Shown here: piece by piece, positions 1-10,809 of the stretch | How positions within the stretch are numbered: the first letter of the stretch is position 1 | How the letters are laid out: the number at the start of each line of letters is the position of its first letter | NCBI GenBank assembly: GCA_007115705.1 | Contig: QXEO01001565.1 | Location: 310,001-374,000 of the forward strand | DNA length: 64,000 bases | Direction: 5' to 3' | DNA from: Dactylis glomerata | Lineage: Eukaryota; Streptophyta; Magnoliopsida; Poales; Poaceae | The notes under the pieces: model-generated | What the model was told of the DNA's origin: nothing | Databases searched by the model: none | The model's input: the letters and a program-made list of their open reading frames with translations, nothing else | Position numbers and translations under genes: made by a program

Positions 1-415
1 AGAGGGACACGAGGATTTACCCAGGTTCAGCCCCCTCGAAAGGTAAAAGGCCTACGTCCTGCTTGTCTGACTTGTATTGATGGTGTGGTTGCGATGATGG
101 TGTTACAATGGCGGCGTAGATTGGATCTAGCCGAAACGGAGAGCTCTAAGTTGTCGAGCACTCCGGCGTGAGGTGGGTGGAAAAGAGTCTAGGGTTTCGA
201 GACCTCCCTCCTAGCCTTTTATAAGTCAAGGCTAGGTCTCAGGAGTGTCTCTCAAGCCAAATACAGATCGGATCAACCGAGGGCTAGTCTAACTTGGACT
301 CCTCGAAATCTTGCTTATGCACCAAGTCTTGCTCCTGGGCCGTGCCAGGCCACTGCCTTGATAGGCCTCGACAGCCTTTCATGAGACACCCTTCCCGGAC
401 CGAAAAAGATTTGTT
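1..415. repeat. Probable LTR-retrotransposon fragment, cut by window edge
   Basis: This GC-balanced segment has no credible reading frame. Its style resembles a plant LTR: a TATA-like stretch (CTTTTATAAG near 215-224) follows a GC-rich block. The left end is missing, so neither termini nor a target duplication can be checked. Assignment to an LTR element is inference from composition only. Confidence 0.35.
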
Positions 416-774
416 TTTCCTGTAGCCTAAAACAAAATGATTTTTTCACTTGTAATTGGGTGCAGATATATGGACCATGTACATGTATTCCCAAGAATTT
501 TTAATTCTTTTTGTAACTCAAAAGTACCATTTCTTATTTTGTTCAAAAGGAAGAGAGCACTGATGCCCATGTACACCAAATCTTTATTAGAAGCTACATA
601 GAGGTTTACAAATCATAGCTTTGGGACATGGATTGTTTCATCTTCAACAGGGTTCATCACCGGATATTCCAATGAGATTCTCCCACTGTTTTTTTGTTGT
701 TGAACTTGAGCAAACGATTTCCTGCATTTCATTAATAAGGAAATAGTTTTGACAAAAATAAAAATGGAAAGATA
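416..774. other. Intergenic, no gene seen
   Basis: AT-rich sequence between the left-edge repeat and a LINE remnant. No reading frame with family resemblance, no terminal repeats and no RNA gene were recognised. Confidence 0.4.
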
Positions 775-799
775 CAATAAGGTCTACTCTCCCGGCCTT

Positions 800-1110
800 A
801 CATAGCTCAAGTGTTTTGCCCCTGCGGAAGCTCAAAGCCTCGCCTCACTCTTAATTGAACTAAGAAGAAATAGTTGTTGACTTGTTGGAGCGGATTTGTT
901 TCAAAAAAACTCTCATTGCAGTCCTTACAAATTGTCCAACTAATGAGCACAGTGAGAGAAGCCATTGCCTTTTGGTGCAGGATACTCAGAACTCTCATGT
1001 TGCGCTCCTTAGAAGTTGTCCAACTAATGAGCATAGTGAGAGATGCCATTGCCTTTTGGTCGGGATACTCGGCCCCGACATGCTAGTCCACCAAGTGCTA
1101 ATGGGGATGT
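800..1110 (-). pseudogene. LINE reverse-transcriptase-like C-terminal remnant, internally duplicated
   Basis: Read on the minus strand, two adjacent copies of a short peptide resemble the tryptophan/ERN-rich end of plant LINE ORF2 proteins (LISWTTSKERNMRV, then LISWTICKDCNE). At DNA level the copies start at about 932 and 1016, a period of 84 bp with a few substitutions. No upstream RT or endonuclease domain is present, so this is a decayed fragment. The LINE assignment rests on a short motif and is moderate. Confidence 0.4.
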
Positions 1111-1242
1111 CCGCGGTTCACTCATTGGCGTTGATGGAGGCAATACCTAGCCATTCTTTTATCATGCCCCAAAGTATCTTCGTGTAGTGGAAATAGGCAA
1201 CAGATCCAAAAAAAAGCCAAGTAAGCTGAACTTGAGGTATAA

Positions 1243-4200
1243 CTAGTAATGTTGCACGTGCGAACGCACGTATCAAGCAAATTTCTAGTTAAAAAATGAA
1301 TGTTTAAGAATCTAGAGTATATTTTATATTCCCTCAAACATAATCAAGCAAAATTTATCTAGACATAATCATGTTTCTACCATCGTATCTTTTCATGAGA
1401 TCTTTTTGGGAAAATTTCATTTTAGAAATCTTTGTCTTTAACTTCCATGGGTAATACAGAGTAGTTGACATATCTGCATGTTGTGATCGTTGATTGAAAC
1501 AAACTTATGTTAGCAAAATATGAGATCCCAAATTGTAGTCAGTAGTGGCATGATTTTCTCCCTCTAAACTCTTCTGTAACTTCCCTTTCAATTCTGCGGT
1601 TAATTTGAGGCAAGTCAGCCATGATGCATGCCCACTTTCCTCTGAAAGGACGAGATGTCGCCTAGAGGGGGGGGGGGTGAATAGGCGTTTTAAAAACAAT
1701 TATAGAATTGGCTTGAAGGAATGCGGAATTAAACTAACATTTATTTTCTTCAAGCACAAAACCTAAATATGCTAGGCTCAACTAAGTGCAACAATAACTA
1801 CTAGAGATAAGCAAGATAGCACAAGATATATTTCACAAGTGATAACAAGATATAAGTACTTCAAGCACGAAGGCTATCACAAGGAAATAAACTCGGGTAT
1901 AGAGATAACCGAGGCACGTGGAGACGAAGATGTATCCCGATGTTCACTTACATAAAGTAAGCTAATCACCGTTGGAGAGATGCGGGAAACCACGAAGGCC
2001 CCCAAACGCCACGAAGGCTCATCTTCTTCTCTGAGTCCCACACGAAGCTAGGGGCCCCTTCTTATGGTTAGCTTTTCATCCACTCCGGAGATGGCAAGCT
2101 CCACAACCACTTCACAACTCCCACGAAGGGGAAGCCCGTGCCTCTTCACAATCTTCCACGAAGAGGTCACCGAGGCACCAACCGCCAAGCCAACTAGGAG
2201 GTCACCCTCCAAGAGTAACAAGCTCACGGTCTCTCACTCGAACAAATCGTAATGGAGAGCTCAACACTATGCAAGGATGCAAAGCAAGAACACAAGGGGA
2301 AGTGCTTAAATCCTTCTCTCCCAAATCCCACCAAGGCAACAAATGCTATGGAGGAGTTAGAGAGGAAGAACAAGGGTGGAGGTCAACCAATGACCCCAAG
2401 ATCTAGATCCAATGGGTTCCCCTCACTTAGCGGAGGAATTGATTGGTGGAGTTGTAGATCTAGATCTCCTCTTCCAAATCCCTCAAAAATATGCAAGAAT
2501 CATTGGAGGGAAGAGAGAGGGAGCAAGCTCAAGAGGTTCAACAATGGAGGTGAGAGAAAAGCTCAAGAACACACTAGAAACCCACCCAAACCATTGGGGA
2601 AGAAGCCTCTTTTATAGAAAATCGAAATAGGGCCGTTGGGGGCAAATCTTGGGCAAAAACCGGTCAAAAGTCGGTCTTGCCGGGCTCTGCGCCGGACTGC
2701 CCAGTGCATAGCCCGGCGAGCGCCGGACCAGCGCCGGAATCATGTTCTAGACGGGTTTCCGGTGCAGCCCTGGTACAAGCGCCGGACCGGCCGGTGTACA
2801 GCCCGGCGCCGCCAGCCCGAAACCGGCCTCCCGGTGTATAGCCCGGCGCCGCCGGCCCGAAACCGGCCTCCCGGTGAAAATCCTGGTTCTTACCGGATTT
2901 GCACCAACTGAAAAATTCGGAAGACGAAAACGGTCATAACTTTTGCGTCTGGACTCCGTTTTAGCAAAATTGGGCTTTTTGAAAAGCTAAGAGAAAAACC
3001 TATCCAATGAACCACATAAAGCCCAAGAATTAGTAAGAGGTAAAAAATCAAATAAAGAGAGGTGAGAACCTCTCATAGGAAAGAACCGGTAAAACCTCTA
3101 AACCCGAAAACGCAAAAAGAGATGCATATGCAATCCGTTTTCAATGAACTTGAACTTGTTGGAAAGTTAACAACAAGCCCAAGAACCTCACATAGAGAAA
3201 CACCAATAAGCAACAAAGTAGGGAGAAGCAAAGTATGCAAAGGATTGAGCTCCCTAAGACGATGTGATCAAGTTACCCAACCGAAAGCCCCTCTTGATAG
3301 TGCGGCTATCTATCCTATAACCCGGTCTCCCAATGAACACCTTGAGACCGGTAAAAGGAAAACCTAGCAAGGACAAACCTTTGCCTTGTGCACCCCGCTT
3401 GATCTTAATGAAAATGCTTCATGCTTCCGTCAAGCCGGAATGCATCACTTGATCATTGTTGCTTCGTGAAGACTTCCAATATGCTCCCCCATACACCACT
3501 ATGAGATACCTTCACTAAGGTATGTCTTCACAATTTCATTATCACCAAATGGATGACAAGCTTCAAGCATATGATCTTCTCGAGATGCTTATCTTGAAAC
3601 TTGCACTTCTCAACCTTGATGACAACCACCACTTGATGTCATGCTTTCATGGGCTATATGAAATCTCACTAGTGATGCATATCCATGACACAATGCCTAA
3701 CCCACATAGACAACGCAAATATACATATGTAATGAGTTAGTTCACAAAGCATAATTGACAAACCATACCATACCACAAGACCGATTGGTCCCATGTGGCA
3801 CATTCCTTATACTTCATGTGTTGACCAAACTAGAATCCAATCTTTGATCTTTGCCTTGGTCAACCTTGAATCTTCTCATGCTCTATTACAATATCTTGAG
3901 CCACATAAAGAATTCTTCATTTGATTGCATGCTCTAGGTATTAGTCAATCATATCTCAACTCATGAGACCATCGTGACCTCGACATAGAGCCATATCTTG
4001 AATTCTTCTCTTGTAGCCAAACTCTCAAGATCTTGAAACTCCTTGGCTTAACACATAAGCTAGAGCATGGATTACATGAGTTATACACAAGAACTATATC
4101 TTTATTTCTTCTTCTTGATCATAATGAATTCATCTCTTCTATTCAATGATCTTGATGCCAATACTTAAGATAAATCTTTATCTTCATGGCATCCAAGCCT

Positions 4201-4594
4201 TGAATCCAACACATGGACTTCAAGCAATTCCTATGAACAATTCCTTCACAAAAAGCTCAATGAAAACATGAGTCCATAGGGATTGTCATTAATTACCAAA
4301 AACACACTTAGGGGCAATTTACCCTTACATCCTCGCGCATGCATGAATGCAGCTTTCCGTTTGCATGTTCTGAAATAATTACTGCATATATAGCGTCTCT
4401 CGTAATTTATATTAAATGCTAATTGAAGGGAAAAACTTACAGGAACCGGATTAGTAGTGTGGACATACAAGATGATTGTGGACTGACAATGTTTTACCGT
4501 AAAACATGGGTGCTATGTGAATTATTGGATGTAATATTAGATGGTCATGATCTTTTGGATCACCCTCCTCCGTGTCTTTTTATATTGGTATAGA
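1243..4594 (-). mobile_element. Non-autonomous Helitron (H1), split by a solo LTR
   Basis: On the minus strand the 3' end shows the Helitron signature: a hairpin (ACGTGCG-TT-CGCACGT) ten bases before a terminal CTAG at 1246-1243, followed by host T. The 5' end on that strand begins TCTATACCAATATAAA at 4594, preceded by host A, so insertion was between A and T as Helitrons do. Without the nested solo LTR (1643-4329) the element is about 660 bp and has no Rep/helicase coding, hence non-autonomous. The termini are seen directly; pairing these two ends is inference. Confidence 0.6.
1643..4329 (-). mobile_element. Solo LTR, 2.7 kb, TSD TCCTC
   Basis: The segment begins TGAAAGG and ends CTTACA. 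It is flanked on both sides by the identical 5-bp sequence TCCTC (1638-1642 and 4330-4334), the size made by LTR-retrotransposon integrases. There is no internal domain, primer-binding site or pol sequence, so a solo LTR left by LTR-LTR recombination is the simplest reading. Read on the minus strand it runs TGTAAGGG...CTTTCA. It holds a G run (1670-1677) and a GC-rich tract of repeated GCCGG motifs (2670-2880). Small open frames inside are not credible genes. The family was not named. Confidence 0.75.
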
Positions 4595-4728
4595 TGAAAA
4601 AATAGCCCATCTCTAATCTAGTCAGTAGTTTGGGCTCGCTGGGAAGACACCAGGGCTGTTTTTCTGGGCTGAGATTTCCGAATCTCGCCAAAAACTGGTT
4701 TTAGCGGTTACCACTGGTATTCATACAA

Positions 4729-5677
4729 CTAGCACAATACCCGCGCGTTGCAGCGGACTAATAAGAAACGCAATATAAGTGTATGATAATAATATACTGC
4801 TCCTGCCACATTTCTCAACTTCAAAGGAAGCTTTTGACTAAAGTACCTGTTCCCGTTACATTTCTGAGCAATCGTACCGTATGGTCGGCAAGCTAATCGA
4901 TGCCAGATGCACCATCATTTCTCCTATGGATCATAGTAAGACTCTCAGTATACGCCGATTTGATCATACGCTTTCTCATTCATAGTGTGCGCAGTAACCC
5001 TGCACTGTGCTCCCGTGGGAATAGCGTGGACTGTGTGCATCCCTAATTCCATTTGTCAAGTAACTATGCTTCAGTTTGGCTGAATTCTGGTCAGGTTTTC
5101 TTATCAGAAAATGTCAACTATGTTGCAATCTTACTCATATCAAATATTACAGAAAAATCAATACGAATAAATTAGTACAAAAAAATATGCCAAAGTGGTT
5201 TCTATGCATGTTGGCTGACATAAGACTTGATTGAATTAGTACGAAAAAAATATGCCAAAGTGGTTTGTATGCATATTGGCTGACGTAAGACTTGATTGTG
5301 AGATGTGTTTTTTGCCGTGTCCGACCAAAACACTGCTACGTGTTATAGGTCCTAATAGAGTCCTTCATATATACATGATCTTTTTTTTCTTTTGAATCTT
5401 GATTTATTTTTATTTTTTGAGATGGTCACGGTAGATATAAATCGGACTATATATTTGTATGTACGTAACTTTTAAATATTTTAATATATGTTTTGTTAAT
5501 ACATACATACTTGTCACGTGTAAACTTGTCACGTCTCTATATTTTGCGTAACTCTTAGATCTAATAAATCTTAACCATCAAAAGTAAAATCAACGGTATA
5601 TTTATTTTCTAGCCTATGTGGATTAACGTGGTGGCTCTATTTTAGACCCCCGTATTGTGCTTTTAGTATATAGTAGA
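4729..5677 (-). mobile_element. Non-autonomous Helitron (H2)
   Basis: The minus-strand 3' terminus is CTAG (4732-4729) followed by host T, with a short GC hairpin (CCGC...GCGG) just inside. The 5' terminus reads TCTACTATATACTAAAAG, matching the usual Helitron TCTMTAYTA start. A TAGATAG repeat there makes 5677, 5684 or 5688 equally possible. No protein is encoded. Its inner 5' sequence resembles the start of H3 at 16301, supporting one family. Confidence 0.6.
5170..5297. repeat. Two-copy 64-bp tandem repeat inside Helitron H2
   Basis: Units at 5170-5233 and 5234-5297 both run from AATTAGTAC through ATATGCCAAAGTGGTTT to GACTTGATTG and differ at only a few bases, so the duplication is younger than the element. 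Confidence 0.8.
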
Positions 5678-5689
5678 TAGTAGATAGAT

Positions 5690-6424
5690 TTCTTAAATAC
5701 TGGACGAACTTATAAATCCGTTTGACGAATCTTGGGTGGTATTTCCCGGTGTTTCCAAATACCACATACACAGGTGTCCAACGGTTTTTTCGTCCCTACC
5801 GAGAGAAAAAAAACGTTGGATAGCACACAAGCTAGGCCACACGGCCACAAGAAAAAAAGAGCTGAGCCACACGGCCACACCATTTGACGCGTTTGTTGTG
5901 ACTTGTGAGAATTAATTAGTATCCTTGTAGTGACTTGTGAGAATTATCATCCTACGTGTTCTGGTGTAAGGATGACTGGATGAAGCATATGCATGAAGTT
6001 TTTTGCCAGGAAAAGTACAAATGGATGTTCCTGGCTTCCGAGCTGGGCTCAAGAGTGAGAAAATCGTGCAAGGGAACGAAACGGCCGGCCGTCGATGGGT
6101 TTTACTGCTAGCGTAGCTTCAACGTCCACGTGTGATGCTAAACATTACACTGACATCGACATGGCGATTGACAGTTGCACTGACTTGCTTGTCCAAACCA
6201 TTGTGCTGAGCGTTTCATGGCGCGTACGTCCGTGAGCTAACTGTGGTCAGCATCAGACCAAAAACCTTTTTGTCGACGTGGCCAACGCGGTTGTGCGCCG
6301 GATGTCGCTGTGAGTGTTTAGTTGCAGTAAGGATCCAACCCATGCATAGGTCATTAGTTTGCACTACTACCGCCGTTGGGGTTCAAACTAACGAAGAAAA
6401 TAAAATAAGGTACCTGGTTGTCAC
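5690..6424. other. Intergenic, no gene seen
   Basis: The stretch holds small local duplications (GCCACACGGCCACA twice near 5835-5877; GTGACTTGTGAGAATTA twice near 5908-5945) but no supported coding region, terminal repeats or RNA gene. Confidence 0.4.
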
Positions 6425-6430
6425 CACAAA

Positions 6431-8020
6431 GTCGCAATCCACATGACATGGCAGGAAGGTTATAGAACTACATATATCATTATCTTCATAGCTCGTATGA
6501 TGTACAACTTCCGTTGCCTCCAAGGTAGCCAGAGAACCTTATAGATTACAAAAATACACATTCCACCAATTTTCCCAGAGAAATCAATAGAATTTTCCTC
6601 GCTATTGAGAACAATCTCCAAAATCTCAAACAACTGCAATGAGAATTACAAGTTTTACAACTAGTTCAGAACAAATCCTAAGAAGCCTAAAACCATGAAT
6701 AATAATAAAATAAAATGTAAAAGTCTAAACACTACCATGCCCCAAACCCTGATTCATCATTACTAATTTCAAATATGCAAATGTCAAACACTAACAGGTC
6801 CAAAAATCATGATTTATCATTATAAAGTACAAAACATTGCAAAATATCCCAAGCACCAAAAGGCAAAAAAGAAAACAAGGTGGACACAGAAGTAAGAAAC
6901 ACCAATGTCTTCTTTTCATCTACATGGTCGATGCTAATCAACAGCATACAAAAATTATGGCCTGTAGATGTTAAAAGTTTCTGATAAATCCACGGTGAGA
7001 AATGAATTATGGCAAGCATTTTGCCGGTTACAACAACGTGCAAGCTTTTATGCCACCCAAGTCGTGATCATATGACATGGCAGGGAGGTTATAAAATGGT
7101 TAAGACTGCAGATTTCTTCTGAGTCGTTTGGGTCCGTGAACTTCATTGCCAGCAAGGTAGGCTATGTACTTTATGAATTACAATAACATTCCCCTTTTTC
7201 CAAATGGAATTTCTCACACGCCGTCGAAAGCGAGATTCTCGCATGTGTGAATTTAGACTTAGGAACTTATTTTTTTTTCAAGGAAGATGCATCAAGAGGG
7301 AATGCCCATGTCCACTATAACTATTGGCACACACTGCGCTCATTTTGGTTCGAATGCAACACTCGCGTGTTTGATGGAGTCCAACGCTCGGCCAACGACA
7401 TGCTGAACGCGTTACTCCAAGAGTGGAATCTCTAGATGTCCTGCAGACATAGGGGTGGGTCTTCGAGAGATATAAGGTAGCGATCCACGACCCGCTGTGC
7501 CGTGAAACATTGTGGTGGAGTTAGCGTTTCTTGGCCTGTAACAATCTCTCTTTCGGGCTTAATAGAAAAACGCGCATATTTCCTGCGGGTTCTCGAAAAA
7601 AATGATTGGCACATACAAACATATTTATTGCGCACTTACTAATGTTACAAACAACAATCTCTTAAAATCCAAGGCAAATGCAAAGAGAATTACATGCTAC
7701 AACTTATATTACACCAAAAATGCTGACAAGCAGAAAAATACAATTAATTATTTAAAATTTTAAATAATAACACAAACACTAACAAACCAAAAATACTGAT
7801 TCATACTTCAAAATTTAACTAGAAAAATGCAAAAGCCCCAACACTAACAAGCCAAAAACGGCGATGAACAAACTAAAAATGTCGTCTGGTCATCTCTCAT
7901 CTACATGATCAACAGAAATCAGTAGGAAAAAAAGTGGAGCTCTGCAGGTACAGTGTAACACACAGGTTGATGTGAATAAATATTCTGATAAGAGTAAGAC
8001 AAACAATTCAGTTGCGGGAT
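6431..8020. repeat. Diverged tandem duplication downstream of the first HMA gene
   Basis: Copy 1 (about 6431-7058) and copy 2 (about 7062-8020) share ordered blocks: CATGACATGGCAGG(A/G)AGGTTATA at 6442 and 7072, a block near 6610-6660 matching 7655-7710, repeated CAAACACTAACA motifs, and a block near 6905-6950 matching 7895-7930. Copy 2 is interrupted by the LINE tail at about 7215-7602. The unit is about 630 bp without the insertion. No protein function is supported. Confidence 0.55.
7215..7602 (+). pseudogene. LINE 3'-end remnant with A tail
   Basis: A short plus-strand frame (7247-7435) contains WHTLRSFWFECNTRVFDG, which resembles the W..W..RN.RVFDG region at the C-terminus of plant LINE ORF2 polyproteins. 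It is followed by about 160 bp of 3' UTR-like sequence and a short A run (7595-7602). Upstream endonuclease and RT domains are missing, as in a 5'-truncated LINE insertion. It interrupts copy 2 of the surrounding duplication. Confidence 0.5.
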
Positions 8021-8296
8021 TCCACCATTTTACATGAATGTACTGTAGCCACCACACCATTTTCAAATTACAATCCACGCACCATCCGACTACAAATCGA
8101 AGAGGGCCGAAAAAAGGTAAGCCCCGGTCGATCACAACTTCACACGATATCGCGGAGTTACAGGCATGCAGGAACAAGCAATACAGCACACGGAAAGGGA
8201 CGGCAATCTAGCTAGCACGCAAGGAGAGCAGTAATCTGAAGCCGGAGCTTCCACGCCGCATGGCAGATCACCGAACCAAGAGCTGCTCCGGCGCCG

Positions 8297-8928
8297 CTAC
8301 ATGATGGAGCAGCCGGTTGTTTCCGCGGTCGGGTACTCGCGGAACATGACGGTGGTGGGGTACGTCGCCGGCGGGTAGTACTCGTACGGCGGCTGCTGGT
8401 GGCGGTAGTAGTGCTGATCAGCCGCCGGCGGCGAGTAGCTGGTCGTCATAGGGTAACTGCCGTACTGGCCGTAGGCGGCAGAGTCGCCTTGTGCGCCGGC
8501 ATGCGCCGAGTGGTAGTCGCCGTTGATGTTGGTGGTCGCGTAGCCGCGGCCCGCTTGAAGGGTCCGCAGCTGGACGATGTCGGCGTGGCCAACCTTCCGG
8601 CGCAGCTTGGTGATGAGGTCGTTGGAGTCGACGCCTTCGCCGACCACCCGCAGCAGGCTCCGGCCCTCCCCCGACACCGTCACTGAATCCACTCCTGAAA
8701 TGTTGACACAATGAGCAATTGCAAAGCCAAATTAAGAACAGAGTTTTTATTGCATACCATCAATTGCAGCAGCGATCTTCATGGCCTTGGAGCTTTGGCC
8801 CTTCTCGGAGCTCGCCTTCATCCTGATCACGATATCCGTCTGCAAGAACAAGAACACCATCAAACATATGAAAACTGCGTACAGAAAAGAACCAGGAAAA
8901 TGGCACAGGTAAGTTGACGTACCCTCAT
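8297..8928 (-). CDS. HMA-domain isoprenylated plant protein (HIPP-like), 3 exons
   Basis: On the minus strand the exons are 8928-8923 (ATGAGG), 8839-8758 and 8694-8297. All splice sites are GT-AG (donors AGG|GTACGT and GATG|GTATGC; acceptors TTGCAG and TTTCAG). The spliced product is 161 residues. Residues ~2-73 form a beta-alpha-beta HMA fold with the family hallmarks GVDSVTVSGEG, VVGEGVD and LRRKVGHADIV. The linker is rich in Tyr, Pro and Gly, and the protein ends CSIM, a CaaX box for farnesylation, so membrane attachment is expected. The usual MxCxxC metal motif is absent: the loop reads MKASSEKGQSS. Metal binding is therefore doubtful and a protein-protein role likelier. The relatives are small HMA proteins, the group that includes pathogen-effector targets and the HMA domains built into RGA5/Pik-type immune receptors. 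A second HMA gene lies 20 kb to the right on the same strand. Confidence 0.85.
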
Positions 8929-9022
8929 GCTGTTGTCGCAGTCGATCTGAGTTCGTACGGGCTAAGCAATCAAACGAAGAGCGAATGGTTTATGGGTGAA
9001 GGTACAGGTTCAGAGCAGTGCT

Positions 9023-9031
9023 CTTTATATA
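9023..9031 (-). promoter_or_regulatory. TATA box of the HIPP-like gene
   Basis: The minus strand reads TATATAAAG about 95 bp upstream of the ATG at 8928, a normal distance for a short 5' UTR in plants. Confidence 0.55.
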
Positions 9032-9059
9032 CTTCGTATTGCAGTTGTAGTAGCAATAT

Positions 9060-10460
9060 GCCGGCAAAGATTCCAGCCGGCTGACTTCCATGGCAATTAC
9101 GCGTGCCGTACTTTCCTTGTACATCATGGTTTGCCGGTAGATTCGTTGCAAAGCACCCAATGATCAGCATACACGGCGCCGCAATTTGTTTATTGCAACC
9201 GCCATTCGACCAGATCAGCACTCGACTGACTTGCGAGGACGAAGACTTGGCCTCTTTCCAGGATTACGCAGCACGATTAATCTTGTAGTACGTTAAAAAC
9301 GCAGGGATCTACTGTGATTGGGGGTGGGTTGACCTGTGGGTACCTTTTCTCGTAAGAAAGTGACCTGCTAGGACTCGACAGTGTAGGTGATACCAAATGA
9401 CCAACTTACACAAATTCCACGGGAAGATTGAAAGTGGTTACCAGTTGTCGATCCTTATTGTCAAACCAAACTTAAGGGACCATCGCTGATGTGCAAGGAA
9501 GCCTTGAAAAGTTTTTATTGCGTTGGCATATAAAATTTTGAGGTTATTTTGCAAAAAGAGATTTATAATTTACTCGTCAGTTTGAGGCGGTTTGTCCTAG
9601 TTCTGGCAAAAAGATTGTTGTCCTTCCGATGGTGAAAGTTTCAAAGAGCATAATCGAGAAGGTCATAAAAGAAGTGAGGAGTGAGCAAAAATAAAAGGAG
9701 TGGCGCAGGAAGGAAGACATTCACAGCTGCTTGAGGAATGGTTCTCAACTTTTCAGGTTATCATGTTCTAGGTCTTTATTTATGTGGTCTCGTGGGGATT
9801 TGCTTTGTGATGTGGTGATGCGTGTGTGGGAGTTTGCTGTTATGGCATATGACTAGGCTGTCGTGGAATTACATGCTTTGGGAGTAGTCCACATGTGGTT
9901 ATGTCGTGATGGCTCTCGCCTAGTTTTTTCATCAATTAGCAGATCAATTCTTTAAAGAAGAGAATGATCATTTGTGACAGCCCCCGCCACCTAAGAATAC
10001 CTAGCGACCTCAACCTTATCCTCCTCCATAGATTGATACCCCCCTCCTCTAGTTGGCCTCACCGGCGTCGGCGAAGTCGGAAACCCGATATATGTGTGGA
10101 GTTTTTAATATATTATTAGGTTAGGGTTTTGATAACCGTATCCTTCTTTTCCTCCACGTCAATGGAGATAACAACGTCTAAAGTAAGTGTTCGACCCTTC
10201 GTTCGACAACAAGATGTTCTTCGTGGCGTCAATGGTGATGTTGGACGATTCAATTTCTTTAGGTATGGGGATTCAGATCTTATTTCACGATATAAATTTG
10301 GATATTTTCTCATGGTTGTCGCGAGGAAGTTTATCCTTCCAATGTTTGGCATGTATCGATAATGATGATTTGTACTCTCGTCTCACCAGCGATGTTAACC
10401 ATGATGTTCGGTTGCTTTTCCTACTATACTCATGTTGGTTCTCTTCGCGGTAGTGATTGA
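9060..10460. other. Upstream and intergenic region, no gene seen
   Basis: This stretch covers the promoter side of the HIPP-like gene and unrecognised single-copy-looking sequence. Short overlapping frames near 10116-10453 occur on both strands with no family resemblance. No terminal repeats were found. Confidence 0.4.
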
Positions 10461-10492
10461 CTAGTTTACGCACGTGCACGTAGCCTTAACAT
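10461..10492 (-). mobile_element. Helitron-like 3' terminus (H4), other end not found
   Basis: The minus strand reads a GCACGTGC palindrome, then GTAAA and CTAG (10464-10461), followed by host T: the arrangement of a Helitron 3' end. A possible 5' end (TCTATTAATTAAG at 10740 on the minus strand) would give a 280-bp element, but this pairing is weak. Confidence 0.4.
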
Positions 10493-10809
10493 TACGACTA
10501 AAATTTAAAATTATGAGAGAACCTTTATTGGTATTTACATGTTTATAGTTTGATTTTTTTGGCTTCCTCCAACAAAATACAAGATTGTGTCACTAAAGAA
10601 AAATGAATTTGAAGACTTCGAAAATTTGCTTGTTTTCTTTTAGAGATAACTTATGTATCTCTACCATGTACTATTTATTTATATAAATTATAGGATAATG
10701 ATTGTCGAAAAACTAATCAATTATGTTCTTAATTAATAGATCATGACAAAACTTTTACCCCCTTTTCAAAAACAAAAGGCCTTTAAAATTTCTTGATGCA
10801 CTTTTTGGA

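Noticed and set aside
2252..3367. Series of 60-121-codon plus-strand frames
   Set aside because: They fall inside the solo LTR with exact TSDs and show no domain.
8399..8686. 95-codon plus-strand frame over the first HMA gene
   Set aside because: Antisense shadow of exon 3; no domain and no plausible promoter.
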